64,000 bases of DNA from Embleya scabrispora (lineage in GTDB: Bacteria; Actinomycetota; Actinomycetes; Streptomycetales; Streptomycetaceae): the NCBI RefSeq assembly GCF_002024165.1, contig NZ_MWQN01000004.1:620001-684000 (forward strand), read 5' to 3'. This document shows, piece after piece, positions 8,874-17,745 of the stretch; positions within the stretch are counted from its first letter, which is position 1, and every line of letters begins with the position of its first letter. Both the position numbers and the translations under genes were made by a program. The notes below the pieces were generated by a model. The model was not told the origin of the DNA and made no database searches. It saw only the letters and a program-made list of their open reading frames with translations.

Positions 8874-9440
8874 TCAGCCCCGGATGTCGAATTCGCAGTA
8901 GTCGACGTCGGTGAGTTCGACCGCGTCCAGGTCGTCGGCGCGGGTGCCGCCCTCCTGGAAGTAGGCCTGGTGCAGGCCGGCGGCGACGATGCGTTCCAGT
9001 TCGCGTTCGGGGGCGCCGGCGTGGTGGGCGTCGAACAACTCCCGGGCGCGGTCGGGCGGAAGGGGTTGGGTGATGCGGCGCATGCGGGGGTCGTCGGTGG
9101 AGCCGGCGGCGGAGGAGAAGCCGAATCGGGCCCGCGTCTCGACGATCACGGCGCCCGCGGCGGCGGCGCGTTGTTCGGCGCGGCGGCGGACCCGGGGTTG
9201 CCACAGGCGGCGGACCTCCGCGTCGATCCTGGCGTCGACGGGTCCGGGCGGGTTCTTGCGGTCGCCCTTGAGGTAGCGCTCGACGGTGCGTTGACTGACG
9301 CCGAGGAGCGCGGCGACGGTGCGCGTGCGGTTTTGGTTCCTGCTCATCAGGAACCGTACGCGGGCCTTGGTGGACCGGGGCGGTTTGCGGGTGAGCACGT
9401 GTTGGGCGGCCTGGTCGAGGCCGTCGCCGATCTTGCCCAT
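8874..9440 (-). CDS. tpg: Telomere terminal protein Tpg
   Basis: A 188-residue protein with the features of Streptomyces Tpg, which becomes covalently attached to the 5' ends of linear chromosomes and plasmids and primes end-patching DNA synthesis. It starts MGKIGDGLDQA and carries the conserved helix-turn-helix VAALLGVSQRTVERYLKG, then WQPRVRRRAEQ, ETRARFGFSS, RRITQPLPP and a C-terminal acidic end with Y-x-E-F. Length and motif order fit the family. It lies 8 bp downstream of tap on the same strand, the classical tap-tpg operon. Its presence shows that the replicon is, or was, linear. Confidence 0.95.
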   Translation of the reverse strand: MGKIGDGLDQAAQHVLTRKPPRSTKARVRFLMSRNQNRTRTVAALLGVSQRTVERYLKGDRKNPPGPVDARIDAEVRRLWQPRVRRRAEQRAAAAGAVIVETRARFGFSSAAGSTDDPRMRRITQPLPPDRARELFDAHHAGAPERELERIVAAGLHQAYFQEGGTRADDLDAVELTDVDYCEFDIRG

Positions 9441-9448
9441 GCGGGTTC

Positions 9449-11896
9449 CTATTCGCCTTCGGCGACGGCGTCGACGCCGTCCTTGATGTGGCGGGCGGGG
9501 TTTTGTCCCTCGACGAGCATGCGCAGGGCCCATTCGAGGGGGCGGGTGCCCTCGTGTTTGACCATGCCCGGGCTGACTCCGAGGCGGAAGCCGCCCGGGA
9601 TCGGCTTGCCGTCGGTCGTGCGTGGCAGCACGTCCAGCGGGGAGGGGCCCTCGGAGAGGTAGACGACGCAGTCGGAGAGCACCGCGATGGGGTACAGGTC
9701 GGCGGCGGTGGCGAGTTTGCGCATCTTGCGGTGCATGCCGACGCGGGCGTTGGCGATCACGGCGGCGCGGATGTCGGGACGCCAGGTCGGTCGCTCCAGC
9801 GCGGGCCAGCGGTCGCCGGGGCGGTAGCGGGAGCCCTGGGGGCGTTCGCGGAGCTTGCCGATGCCGCCCTTGACGGTCGCCTTGATCGCGGCCAGGACGA
9901 TCGCGCGGGCGGGGTCGGTGCGCTTGTGCTCGGCCATCGCGGCCAGGAAGGCGGTGTCGTCGAGGTCGGGGGTGACGCCGAGGTCGGCCATGGTGGCCAG
10001 GTAGGCGTCTCGCAGGCGGGTGTACCAGGGGTCGAGGTAGGCGCCGTGCTCCGGACGGATCCACGCCTCGAACGGGTCGATCTCGGCGCCGAGTTCGGCG
10101 GCGTAGGCGACGGTGGGGGTGGCGTACCAGCCGGGGCCGGTCGGGGGCAGGCCGGTCGGGGTGAACGGGTTGGGCAGGCGGGGGTCGAGGTCGATGCCGG
10201 AGAGGTCGACGTACCAGCAGCCGGGAAGCTTCCGGTCGAAGCTGGGCGCCTCGACGTGGACCGGGGCGCCCAGGCCCACCGGCAGGCGGGACGCGGCGGC
10301 GAGGAAGGCGGTGTTGACGTCGAGGCCGACGGCGTATTCGCGGTTGCCCTCGTCGTCGCCGACCAGGTGGATGGGGCGGTGCCAGTCGTACGCCTCCTCC
10401 ACCAGCACGTCGGCGCCGCCCCGGTTCTGCGCGACGGGGTGCTCGTCCGGTGCCTCCGGCGGTGCCGGGTCGACGGCCTCGGTCAGCGAGCCGCCGACCG
10501 GGCCGGAGCGCCAACTGCCGGTGCTCGGGTCCTTGACGGCCTGGGTCGGCGGGCGCAGCTCGGTCATCAGGGTCAGGCCGGCGACGGCGGTGGAGCCGCG
10601 GGGGGTGACCACGCGGGTGGCGTAGGTGCTCAGGAGTTCGGCCAGTCGTGGTGCGGGCAGGTCGGCGGCGGCGGCCCAGGAACGGGTGTCGAGCGCGTCC
10701 CAGCCGAGGAAGGCGAACTGCACGCACTGCCGCCGGCCGCCGTCGGCGGGCGGCCGGTAGACCTTGGTCCAGGGGCCGAAGCCGCGCCGGGTCAGCCGCC
10801 AGCCGTCCTTGGTGACCTGCTTGACCAGCTTGTGGTCGTCGGGCAGGCGCAGGTTGCGGCGGTCCTCCAGGTCGGCGGGTACACCCAGACGCTCGGCGGC
10901 CGCGGCGGTGACCACCACGAGCGGGTCGGCGTCGCGGCCGGCGCGGTGCAGGCGTTCGGCGCCGAGGCCGGCGTCCAGGGCCCAGGCGACCACGGCGGGC
11001 AGCGACTTCGCGGGGCCGGGCAGGACACGACCGTCGGCCAGGTATGCCACGAGCCGGGCCTTGTCGGCGTCGAGGACGGCGAGGGGGCCTGCGGGGAACC
11101 GGGCTGCGGGCTGCGCGTCGGAGGGGGCGGTGTCGGCCCCGGCGGCCGTACGGGTGCGGGGCGGCGACTTGGGCGATGCGGCCGAGGAGCCCGGGGCGGG
11201 GCGAGCCGCCCGAGACGAGTCGGGACGCGACGCCCACTGGGCAGCGGGCGGCCGGGCCCCAGGCGACTGGGCCACCGGCGGCGAAGACGCAACAGGCGCC
11301 TGGGCCGCAGACGGCGGCACGGCAGACGGCCGACCCCCAGACGGCACCGCGGCAGGCGACCGGCCCGCAGACGGCGGAGACGCGGCAGGCGGCCGGCCCG
11401 CAGACGGCGGAAGCGCGGCAGGCGACTCCGCGGCAGGCGACGGCGACCGTGGCGCGCTACGCACCCACGGCGCGGCGGCTGTCCCGGCCCCGGCGCCGCT
11501 CGGGCCGAGGTCCACGGTGAAGGTGGTGTGGGCAGCGGCGGCCGTGTCCGCCGCAGGCGCGCCCTCGACGGACCCGTTGCGTTCGTCGGCCGGACCGGTG
11601 ATGCCCTCCGCCGCGTCGGCCCCGCCCGGGGACGGTCGAGGCGCGGGGTAGCGCTCGGCGAGCCCCGCCAACAGGCGGGCGTACGCCTGGCGTTGCGGCG
11701 GACGCGGGTCGCTGCGCCCGGCCTCCCACGCCACGACCGTCACACGCTGGACCCCCAGGGCGTCGGCGACCCGCTGCTGCGTGAACCCGGCGGCCTTGCG
11801 CAGCCTCGCACGCTCGGCCGGCGACGGGAGATCGCCGGGCGCCTCGGCCAACAACGCGTCCACGGCATCGAACAACGCCGGTTGGGGCTCGGACAT
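9449..11896 (-). CDS. tap: Telomere-associated protein Tap
   Basis: An 815-residue protein matching Tap, which binds the telomeric 3' overhang and recruits Tpg. The N-terminus has a helix-turn-helix (FTQQRVADALGVQRVTVVAW, about residues 33-52). A Pro/Ala/Ser-rich linker follows at about 90-270 and contains short repeats. The conserved body begins near GPLAVLDADKARLVAYLADG and runs to the C-terminus (for example GLDVNTAFLAA and VYLSEGPSPLDVLPRTTDGK). The ATG at 11896 has GGAGGTGGATC in front. It is somewhat longer than the S. coelicolor protein, mainly through the linker. It lies directly upstream of tpg. Confidence 0.95.
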   Translation of the reverse strand: MSEPQPALFDAVDALLAEAPGDLPSPAERARLRKAAGFTQQRVADALGVQRVTVVAWEAGRSDPRPPQRQAYARLLAGLAERYPAPRPSPGGADAAEGITGPADERNGSVEGAPAADTAAAAHTTFTVDLGPSGAGAGTAAAPWVRSAPRSPSPAAESPAALPPSAGRPPAASPPSAGRSPAAVPSGGRPSAVPPSAAQAPVASSPPVAQSPGARPPAAQWASRPDSSRAARPAPGSSAASPKSPPRTRTAAGADTAPSDAQPAARFPAGPLAVLDADKARLVAYLADGRVLPGPAKSLPAVVAWALDAGLGAERLHRAGRDADPLVVVTAAAAERLGVPADLEDRRNLRLPDDHKLVKQVTKDGWRLTRRGFGPWTKVYRPPADGGRRQCVQFAFLGWDALDTRSWAAAADLPAPRLAELLSTYATRVVTPRGSTAVAGLTLMTELRPPTQAVKDPSTGSWRSGPVGGSLTEAVDPAPPEAPDEHPVAQNRGGADVLVEEAYDWHRPIHLVGDDEGNREYAVGLDVNTAFLAAASRLPVGLGAPVHVEAPSFDRKLPGCWYVDLSGIDLDPRLPNPFTPTGLPPTGPGWYATPTVAYAAELGAEIDPFEAWIRPEHGAYLDPWYTRLRDAYLATMADLGVTPDLDDTAFLAAMAEHKRTDPARAIVLAAIKATVKGGIGKLRERPQGSRYRPGDRWPALERPTWRPDIRAAVIANARVGMHRKMRKLATAADLYPIAVLSDCVVYLSEGPSPLDVLPRTTDGKPIPGGFRLGVSPGMVKHEGTRPLEWALRMLVEGQNPARHIKDGVDAVAEGE
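11349..11414. repeat. Two 33-bp tandem repeats in the tap linker
   Basis: Two nearly identical 33-bp units (11349-11381 and 11382-11414), with a partial third copy after them, encode the repetitive Pro-Pro-Ser-Ala-Gly-Arg segment of the Tap linker. The unit is a multiple of 3, so it keeps the frame. It looks like ordinary expansion of a disordered linker. Confidence 0.7.
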
Positions 11897-12059
11897 GATC
11901 CACCTCCACCCGGCGAATCTATCAACAAGCACACTCCGAACCCGACATCGACCTTACACGGCAGCCGATCCCACGGGTCCGCACGCCGGCGACCGGCCCC
12001 GCCGCCGCGGCGACCGTCGCCCCGGCGGCCCACCGGTCGGCGAGCCGGCGACCGATGTC

Positions 12060-13100
12060 CTACGTGTCCTCGGCCGCGGCCCCTTCCACGATCGACAGCA
12101 CGGTCGGGGTGGGGACGACCCCGGCCAACCGCAGGCCCGACGCGTGGAACAACCGGGCGAAGTCCGCCTCGGTGCGCTCCCGGCCGACCAGGGACGCCAT
12201 CATCATCAGGTCCAGTGCCTTGCCCTGGTGCGGTTCGTTGCCCCGCGGGAGCACCGCGTCGACGACGAGGACCCGGCCGCCGGGAGCCATCGCCCGGCGG
12301 CAGTTGCGTAGAATGCGCACGCACTGCTCGTCGTCCCAGTCGTGCAGGATGCGCTTGAGCAGGTAGACGTCTCCGGCGGGAACCGAGGCGAAGAAGTCGC
12401 CCTCCGCCGTGGTCCAGCGGCCCGCCAGTTCCGGGACGTCCAGTCGGTGGCCGGCCAGGACGTGGGCATGGTCGTACAGGATGCCCCGCAGACGCGGGCC
12501 GGTGCGCAACGCGGCCAGCAGGAAGCCGCCGTAGCCGCCGCCCACATCCACCAGCGTGGCCGCCTCGGGGAAGGTGTAGCCCGCGGCGATCGGAACGTTC
12601 TCCGCCTCCGACATGGAGTCCATGCCCGCGTGGAAGACGGCGGCGGTCTTGTCGTCCCGGGCGAAGTGCTCGAAGAACGGCACGCCGAAGATGTCCTCGA
12701 AGGCCGAGGAACCCGTTTCCAGGCAGCGGGTCATCTCCCCGCTCGGCAGCCACATCGTGCGGTCCGTCAACATCAGCACCGCCGCGCGCGCCGAGACGGG
12801 CGCGTCGGAACGCAACGAGTCCCCCGCCGGGGTCAGCCGGAACCGGCCCCGGTCGTCCTCCTCGAACAGCCCCCGGGTGGCCAGGAGTCGCAGTAGCCGA
12901 TACAGGTTCTGTTCCCGAGTGCCCGTCAGCCGCGCCAGTTCCGCCACACCGAGGGGTCCGTCGGCCAGATGGTCCGCGACACCGACCGCCGCGGCCGCGC
13001 GCAACGCGGCCGGATACAAAAACCCCAGGGCCTCCTCGACGACAAGGGCGGCACTGCGCCGCCCGGCCTCCTCACCCGCCTCGCGGGGATCACCGTTCAT
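12060..13100 (-). CDS. SAM-dependent O-methyltransferase (plant-type/acetylserotonin OMT fold)
   Basis: A 346-residue methyltransferase of the Methyltransf_2 type found in natural-product pathways. The N-terminal ~100 residues are a winged-helix dimerisation domain (GVAELARLTGTREQNLYRLLRLL). The SAM site is LVDVGGGYGGFLLA near residue 180. Downstream motifs are GDFFASVPAGDVYLLKRILHDWDDE, which contains the catalytic His-Asp pair, and APGGRVLVVDAVLP. The ATG at 13100 is preceded by GGAGG seven bases away. It stands alone, between tap and a GNAT gene, so its substrate, probably a phenolic hydroxyl by family precedent, cannot be told. Confidence 0.9.
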   Translation of the reverse strand: MNGDPREAGEEAGRRSAALVVEEALGFLYPAALRAAAAVGVADHLADGPLGVAELARLTGTREQNLYRLLRLLATRGLFEEDDRGRFRLTPAGDSLRSDAPVSARAAVLMLTDRTMWLPSGEMTRCLETGSSAFEDIFGVPFFEHFARDDKTAAVFHAGMDSMSEAENVPIAAGYTFPEAATLVDVGGGYGGFLLAALRTGPRLRGILYDHAHVLAGHRLDVPELAGRWTTAEGDFFASVPAGDVYLLKRILHDWDDEQCVRILRNCRRAMAPGGRVLVVDAVLPRGNEPHQGKALDLMMMASLVGRERTEADFARLFHASGLRLAGVVPTPTVLSIVEGAAAEDT

Positions 13101-13391
13101 GCAATCGCCTCCGAACGCCCAAGCCATCCGAGTCGCACATCGAGCACGACGACAACCTGCCCACTCCCGGCGATCCGCGGTCTCGCGGTTCGCCGCCGCG
13201 CACTCTTCCACGTCCATCACGATACGAAGGTCCATCATGACGTTCCGTTAAGCCCGACGGGACCCCCGACGCACACTCGACCGTCGCGTCCCGAGACCGC
13301 CCCCGACCGGAAAGCCTTTGCCCGAGCCGACCCGGGTTGCTACCGTCACTCCCCGCGCGGGAGGCGCGCGATCAGCGGGACAGGGAGGTTG
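13101..13391. other. Divergent intergenic region with one promoter candidate
   Basis: About 290 bp separate the O-methyltransferase start from the next plus-strand signal. Apart from the promoter candidate at 13318-13346 I see no repeat, hairpin or gene here. Confidence 0.4.
13318..13346 (+). promoter_or_regulatory. Putative sigma-70 promoter
   Basis: TTGCCC (13318-13323), a 17-bp spacer and TACCGT (13341-13346) give a good match to actinobacterial housekeeping promoters. The start point would be near 13353, about 40 bp before a short open frame and 135 bp before the GNAT gene. Confidence 0.5.
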
Positions 13392-13448
13392 ATGAATATG
13401 GCCGCCGTCGGCTCTCTTCGGCATGCCCTCGTCCGTCCCGCCTACTGA
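13392..13448 (+). CDS. Possible 18-aa leader peptide upstream of the GNAT gene
   Basis: An ATG at 13392 preceded by GGGAGG opens an 18-codon frame (MNMAAVGSLRHALVRPAY) ending at a TGA 40 bp before the GNAT start. The strong ribosome site and position inside the leader of the predicted transcript are the only support. It has no run of a single amino acid that would suggest attenuation. It may be a chance frame. Confidence 0.3.
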   Translation: MNMAAVGSLRHALVRPAY

Positions 13449-13488
13449 CCGAGCGCGGGACGGGTCGTTCAACGACCAGGAGCAACGC

Positions 13489-14007
13489 GTGACTTCCTCT
13501 TCTTCCTCCGCCCGCATTCGGCTGACCACCGACCGCCTCGTCCTTCGGCCCTGGACCGCGGCAGAGGCCGACGCCGTCCTCGACGGCACCGGATCGGCCC
13601 ACTGGGCCGACGACTTCCCCGCCGAAGGCGACCGCGTCATCGCGGGCCTGTTCGACGACAACCCCGCCTGGCTCGGCGAGCACGGCCACCGCCTGATCAT
13701 CGAGCGGGACAGCGGCCTGGTGGTGGGCTCGATCGGCCTGTTCTGGCCGCCCCACGAGGGGACGCTCGAAATCGGATACGGCATCGTGGCCTCCCGCCGC
13801 GGCCGGGGCTACGCCCCCGAAGCCACCCTGGCACTGGCGGAGTTCGCCCTCGGAGCACCCGGCGTCCACACCGTGTCCGCCACCGTGGAACTGTCGAACC
13901 CGTCCTCGATCCGCGTGCTGGAGAAGGCCGGCTTCCACCGCTGGACCACCGAGGAGAACACGGCCCGGTTCCGACTCACCCGTCCGGACACCGGCGAACA
14001 GCGCTGA
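13489..14007 (+). CDS. GNAT N-acetyltransferase (RimJ/RimL-like)
   Basis: A 172-residue acetyltransferase. It opens with the RimJ/RimL-type strand IRLTTDRLVLRPWTAAEADAV, has GLVVGSIGLFW and EIGYGIVASRRGRGYAPEATLALAEFA, where R-R-G-R-G-Y-A is the acetyl-CoA pyrophosphate loop, and ends with the ELSNPSSIRVLEKAGF motif. Family members acetylate ribosomal protein N-termini or small molecules. The GTG at 13489 was chosen because AGGAG lies seven bases upstream; an in-frame ATG at 13423 has no such site and adds an unconserved, polar extension. A strong hairpin follows the stop. Confidence 0.88.
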   Translation: MTSSSSSARIRLTTDRLVLRPWTAAEADAVLDGTGSAHWADDFPAEGDRVIAGLFDDNPAWLGEHGHRLIIERDSGLVVGSIGLFWPPHEGTLEIGYGIVASRRGRGYAPEATLALAEFALGAPGVHTVSATVELSNPSSIRVLEKAGFHRWTTEENTARFRLTRPDTGEQR

Positions 14008-14011
14008 CCCC

Positions 14012-14046
14012 GGGGGGCCTTGGAAGCACACGGCTTCCGGGGCCCC
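14012..14046. terminator. Hairpin between convergent genes
   Basis: A two-step stem (GGGGCC with GGAAGC on the left, GCTTCC with GGGGCCCC on the right) closes a short loop immediately after the GNAT stop and before the convergent phosphatase. There is no T-run, as is usual for actinobacterial terminators; it could serve both strands. Confidence 0.6.
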
Positions 14047-14109
14047 TCCCCGGCAGCGGCGGTGGCGCGGTGACGGTGGTCGCTCACGCGGCCGGCCACG
14101 CGCCGGCGG

Positions 14110-15354
14110 TCACAGGCGGACGACGACCAGGGCGATGTCGTCGCGGCCGCCGCCGGCCAGGCCGAGGCGGTCGAGGAGTTCGTCGGCAAGCCACTCGGGG
14201 CCGAGGCCGGTGAGGTCGCCGAGGGTGGTGGTGAGCCGGTCCAGTCCGGTGTCGACGTCCTCGTCGCGGCGTTCGATCAGGCCGTCGGTGTAGATGACGA
14301 GCGTGTCGCCCGGCTGGTAGCCGGTACCGGCCTGCGGCCGGGGCACGTGCTCGGGTCGAGCGCCCAGCGGCGGGTCGGTGGCCCGGTCGAGGAGTTCGTG
14401 GGTGCCGTCGGCGTGCAGAAGTACCGGCGGCGGATGACCGGCGCTGGAGTAGACGAGCAGCTTCGAACGACTGTCCACGAGCACACTGATCGCGGTGGTG
14501 GCGAGCGCCCCCTCGACGGAGCGCGCGTACATGCCCAGCACCTCCAGGGCGCCGGCCGGCCCGGCGACCACGCGACTGGCCGCGGACAGCGCGCTGCGGA
14601 GCATGCCCATGACGGTGGCCGCTTCCAGGCCGTGTCCGACGACGTCGCCCACGGCGACGCTGAACCGCCCGTCGGCCAGGTCGACGGCGTCGTACCAGTC
14701 TCCGCACACGTTCAGCGATTCCACCGCCGGCAGATAGCGCACCGCCACCTCGGAGTGCCGGGCCAGGTCCGGCGAATGCAGCATCGCCTCCTGGAGGGTG
14801 ACGGCGATCTCCCGCTCCCGGGCGTTGGCCGCCCGAAGTTCCTCGTTCAGCCGCTGCAACTCCCGCGCCCGGACGAACAGTTCCGCCTCCGCCCCCTCTT
14901 CGTGTGCGGTCCGCGGCACCCCCTCTCCGCAGTCGCGGAAGCGGCGGGAGCGGATGAACGCGGTCACGTCCTCGACCCGGTGGATGAGCCACGCGACCTC
15001 CCCGTCCGGACCCTTGACGGGTGCGTTCACCGAGGACCACCAACGCTCCTCGAACACCCCGGGCCGCCCGGCCACGGGGATGTCGTACTTGTGCACCGCC
15101 ATCGTGTCCGCCTCGCCGGTGGCGAGCGCCCGCTCCAGGGACGCCCAGAGATTTCGCACCCCGTCGGCGTCCGGGTCGGCGGGATTGCCGGGGAACGCGT
15201 CGAACAGGTTCCGCCCGAGCAGTTCCTCCCGGGTGCGGCCGGTCACCCGCAGATACGCGTCGTTGACGTCCACGATCCGCAGATCCGGCGCCAGCACCAG
15301 ATACGGACTCCGCGTCGCGGCGAACAACGCCCTGTAGTCGACCTCGGCCCTCAC
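14110..15354 (-). CDS. PAS-domain SpoIIE-type PP2C phosphatase
   Basis: A 414-residue signalling phosphatase. A PAS domain occupies about residues 5-125 (YRALFAATRSPYLVLAPDLR, then RVTGRTREELLGRNLFDAFP). A coiled-coil-like segment follows near 155-185 (LQRLNEELRAANARERE). The C-terminal SpoIIE/PP2C domain has the metal-binding Asp in VGDVVGHGLEAA, then YSSAGHPPPVLL, VIYTDGLIER and GGGRDDIALVVVRL. Such enzymes dephosphorylate anti-anti-sigma factors and so control sigma-B-like partner switching. The GTG at 15354 has GGGGAG before it; upstream in-frame codons give an unconserved, Arg-rich extension. No anti-sigma partner lies next to it. Confidence 0.9.
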   Translation of the reverse strand: MRAEVDYRALFAATRSPYLVLAPDLRIVDVNDAYLRVTGRTREELLGRNLFDAFPGNPADPDADGVRNLWASLERALATGEADTMAVHKYDIPVAGRPGVFEERWWSSVNAPVKGPDGEVAWLIHRVEDVTAFIRSRRFRDCGEGVPRTAHEEGAEAELFVRARELQRLNEELRAANAREREIAVTLQEAMLHSPDLARHSEVAVRYLPAVESLNVCGDWYDAVDLADGRFSVAVGDVVGHGLEAATVMGMLRSALSAASRVVAGPAGALEVLGMYARSVEGALATTAISVLVDSRSKLLVYSSAGHPPPVLLHADGTHELLDRATDPPLGARPEHVPRPQAGTGYQPGDTLVIYTDGLIERRDEDVDTGLDRLTTTLGDLTGLGPEWLADELLDRLGLAGGGRDDIALVVVRL

Positions 15355-15562
15355 ACCACCACCGGCTCCCCATCCAGACAGCCCCTCTCGCCAGGCTACG
15401 CACCCCGCCGCCCATCGGCGCGCCGGCACCACGGGCCCCATCCGACGCGCCGGAAAGCCGGTCGTCGGGCCCGGGGGCCGAACTCGTGGGCGCCGGCAGT
15501 GCCGTGCGATTGCGGTATGGTTCGCGGCCGGGAACAGCGGGGAGATCGGCCGGGGGGCGACC

Positions 15563-16519
15563 ATGGCGGAGGATTTCGGCCGGCGGGTCGAGCCGTATCG
15601 GCGGGAACTGCTCGCCCACTGCTACCGCTTTCTCGGTTCGGTCCACGACGCCGAGGACCTGGTTCAGGAGACCTACCTGCGGGCCTGGCGGGCCCGGGAC
15701 CGGTACGACCCGGCCCGCGCTTCGCTGCGGACCTGGCTGTACCGGATCGCCACCCACGCCTGCCTGACGGCCCTGGAGACCCGCGGCCGCCGGCCGCTGC
15801 CCTCGGGACTGGTCGCCGACAGCCGACCGCTCGATCCGCTGGTCCACGGCGGCGAGGTCACCTGGTTGCAACCGATGCCCGACGCGCTGCTGCACCCGGG
15901 GGATCCCGCCGGCACGGCCGTCGATCGCGGCAGCCTGCGCCTGGCCTTCGTCGCCGCGTTGCAGCACCTCTCGGCGCGACAGCGCGCCGCGCTGATCCTG
16001 CGCGAGGTGCTCGCGTTCTCCGCCGCCGAGACCGCGGACATCCTGGGTACGTCGGTCGCCTCCGTCAACAGTTCGCTACAGCGGGCGCGGGCGCGGCTGG
16101 ATCAGGCGGGTGTCCTGGAGGACGAGGTCGGCGAACCGTCGCAGGCGGAACAGCGGGCCTGTATCGATCGCTACATGGCGGCGTTCGCGAACGCCGACGT
16201 CGAGGCGCTCAAGCGGCTTGTGACCGACGACGTGCTCATGGAGATGCCGCCGATGCTCAACTGGTTCGTCGGACGCGACAACTACGGGCGGTTCATGGAC
16301 TGGGTGTTCGACAAGGCGGGCACCACGTGGCGCCTGGTCCCCGTCGCGGCCAACGGTCAGCCGGGGTTCGCGGCCTACAACCTCGGCGCCGACGGCGTGT
16401 TCGAGGTGCACACGCTCCAGGTGTTCACCGTCACCGCTTTCGGCATCGGCAGGAACACGGTGTTCCGGGACGCCGAGGTGTTCGCGTCGTTCGGCCTCGC
16501 GCCGCGGTTCGGGGTCTGA
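15563..16519 (+). CDS. ECF sigma factor with C-terminal SnoaL-like domain
   Basis: A 318-residue sigma factor of the long, SigX5-like (TIGR02960) type. Region 2 is LLAHCYRFLGSVHDAEDLVQ (about residues 17-36) followed by ETYLRAWRA; region 4 is LSARQRAALILREVLAFSAAE plus a helix-turn-helix near 140-180. The last ~120 residues (from ACIDRYMAAFANADVEALKRL) form a SnoaL-like cone fold, which in this group is thought to regulate the sigma factor in place of a separate anti-sigma. The ATG follows a GGGGGG stretch. It is probably co-regulated with the SnoaL-like protein 150 bp downstream. Confidence 0.9.
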   Translation: MAEDFGRRVEPYRRELLAHCYRFLGSVHDAEDLVQETYLRAWRARDRYDPARASLRTWLYRIATHACLTALETRGRRPLPSGLVADSRPLDPLVHGGEVTWLQPMPDALLHPGDPAGTAVDRGSLRLAFVAALQHLSARQRAALILREVLAFSAAETADILGTSVASVNSSLQRARARLDQAGVLEDEVGEPSQAEQRACIDRYMAAFANADVEALKRLVTDDVLMEMPPMLNWFVGRDNYGRFMDWVFDKAGTTWRLVPVAANGQPGFAAYNLGADGVFEVHTLQVFTVTAFGIGRNTVFRDAEVFASFGLAPRFGV

Positions 16520-16671
16520 CGGCCGCCGGCTTCCGGGTCGCCGAAAAAAGTTCGCCTCGGCGCGATGAGTCCGGATCCCGCCGCCGGTATGTATCCGCGG
16601 AGCCGCACACGACTCCGGGTGCGTAGCGGATCGCGACCACCCGTGGCAGTACGACCGGAACGAGGGACACC

Positions 16672-17088
16672 ATGACCGCCAACCGCACGCGAAGCGCGGA
16701 CGAGACCGCCATCCTCCAGGTACTGAAGGGCGTGTACGACGCCTGGGACGCGCACGACGCCGACGCGTTCGTGGCCGACTACACCGAGGACGCCTGCGCG
16801 ATCCTGCCGGGCTCCTACCGCCCCTCCCGCGAGGACGTCCGCCGGAGCATGGCGGCCGGTTTCGACGGCTTCCTGAAGGGATCGACGACCGACAACAAGG
16901 TATTGAGCATTCGCTTCCTCGACGAGGACGTCGCCCTCGTGGTCAGCGAGTCGAAGGTCGTCTTCCCGGGCGAGAGCGAAGTACCGGCCGACCGCGCCGC
17001 GATCGCGACGTGGGTGCTGACCCGCCGGGCCGGCAGGTGGCTGCTCGCGTCGTACCAGAACTCGCCCGCCGTCGTGACCGCGAGCTGA
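16672..17088 (+). CDS. SgcJ/EcaC-type SnoaL-like protein
   Basis: A 138-residue, single-domain protein of the SgcJ/EcaC family (cone-shaped NTF2-like fold). The N-terminal helix ILQVLKGVYDAWDAHDADAF and the strand FVADYTEDACAIL are typical. Relatives occur next to enediyne clusters and are often called oxidoreductases, but most are uncharacterised. GAGGGACACC precedes the ATG. It follows an ECF sigma factor that carries a related fold at its C-terminus, so the two may respond to the same ligand; that is inference. An 18-bp perfect hairpin ends the unit. Confidence 0.85.
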   Translation: MTANRTRSADETAILQVLKGVYDAWDAHDADAFVADYTEDACAILPGSYRPSREDVRRSMAAGFDGFLKGSTTDNKVLSIRFLDEDVALVVSESKVVFPGESEVPADRAAIATWVLTRRAGRWLLASYQNSPAVVTAS

Positions 17089-17125
17089 CGCCGGTGACGG
17101 CGCCGCGGGGCACCTGAGCGCCGGC

Positions 17126-17167
17126 CGTGCCCGCCGCGTACCCCACACCGGGTACGCGGCGGGCACG
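17126..17167 (+). terminator. Strong intrinsic hairpin after the SgcJ-like gene
   Basis: A perfect 18-bp stem (left arm CGTGCCCGCCGCGTACCC) closes a six-base loop 37 bp after the stop codon. It lacks a T-run, which is normal in high-GC actinomycetes. Confidence 0.8.
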
Positions 17168-17241
17168 CGTCGTGCCGCCCGGGGCCTCGGGGGGCGGGCG
17201 TCTCGCCGGCGGGATCCCACGGGCCGACGCAGACTCGAAGG

Positions 17242-17505
17242 ATGGAGATCCACCGAGCCCACGGCCACGTGACACTCCCCGACCGCGACGACGTCGAGGT
17301 CACGCTCGACCTGTACGACTGGCCGGTCGACGGTGACACCCTCCCCCGCCGGTGGACCGCCGTCATCGACGGCACACCCGCCCTGGAGACGGGCATCGAG
17401 GGCGTCCTGCACCTCGACACCGAGCCGACCGCCCTCGGCCACCGCTTCCTCGTCGTCGCGGGTGGCGACCACGTCACCCGAATCATCGGCCACGACCCGA
17501 CCTGA
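17242..17505 (+). CDS. Small hypothetical protein, 87 aa
   Basis: An acidic 87-residue protein (MEIHRAHGHVTLPDRDDVEV at the start) with alternating hydrophobic and polar residues that suggest a compact beta-rich fold. There is no signal peptide, Cys or metal motif. GAAGG precedes the ATG by a few bases, and third-position GC bias is that of a real gene. It is short and stands between a terminator and a divergent-looking spacer. I do not recognise the family. Confidence 0.6.
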   Translation: MEIHRAHGHVTLPDRDDVEVTLDLYDWPVDGDTLPRRWTAVIDGTPALETGIEGVLHLDTEPTALGHRFLVVAGGDHVTRIIGHDPT

Positions 17506-17745
17506 TCCACCCCGCCGAACCGGCAGCACCTCCCGGAGCGGCCGCCCTCGTCCCCGATCTCGCATCCGCACGCCGGCCGGAGCCCGGCGGCCCGCGTCGC
17601 GGCCATCCGTTTCGGGGACGGCGGCGGCTTCGCGACTTACGGTCGAGGGACATGTGTGACGGTCGCCAACAGGGCATACGAGGGGGATCGGAAGATCACC
17701 ATTCGACCGCGTGGAGCATGCGGAGCACGTGGAGAAGGGAGCCGA

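Noticed and set aside
8874-11237. Tpg as part of a 787-residue fusion protein
   Set aside because: The frame upstream of the ATG at 9440 is a shadow of tap; tap ends 8 bp before tpg in a different frame.
13392-13448. Attenuator-type leader peptide for the GNAT gene
   Set aside because: The 18-codon frame has a good ribosome site, but no amino-acid run and no competing hairpins between it and the gene. It is kept only as a low-confidence feature.
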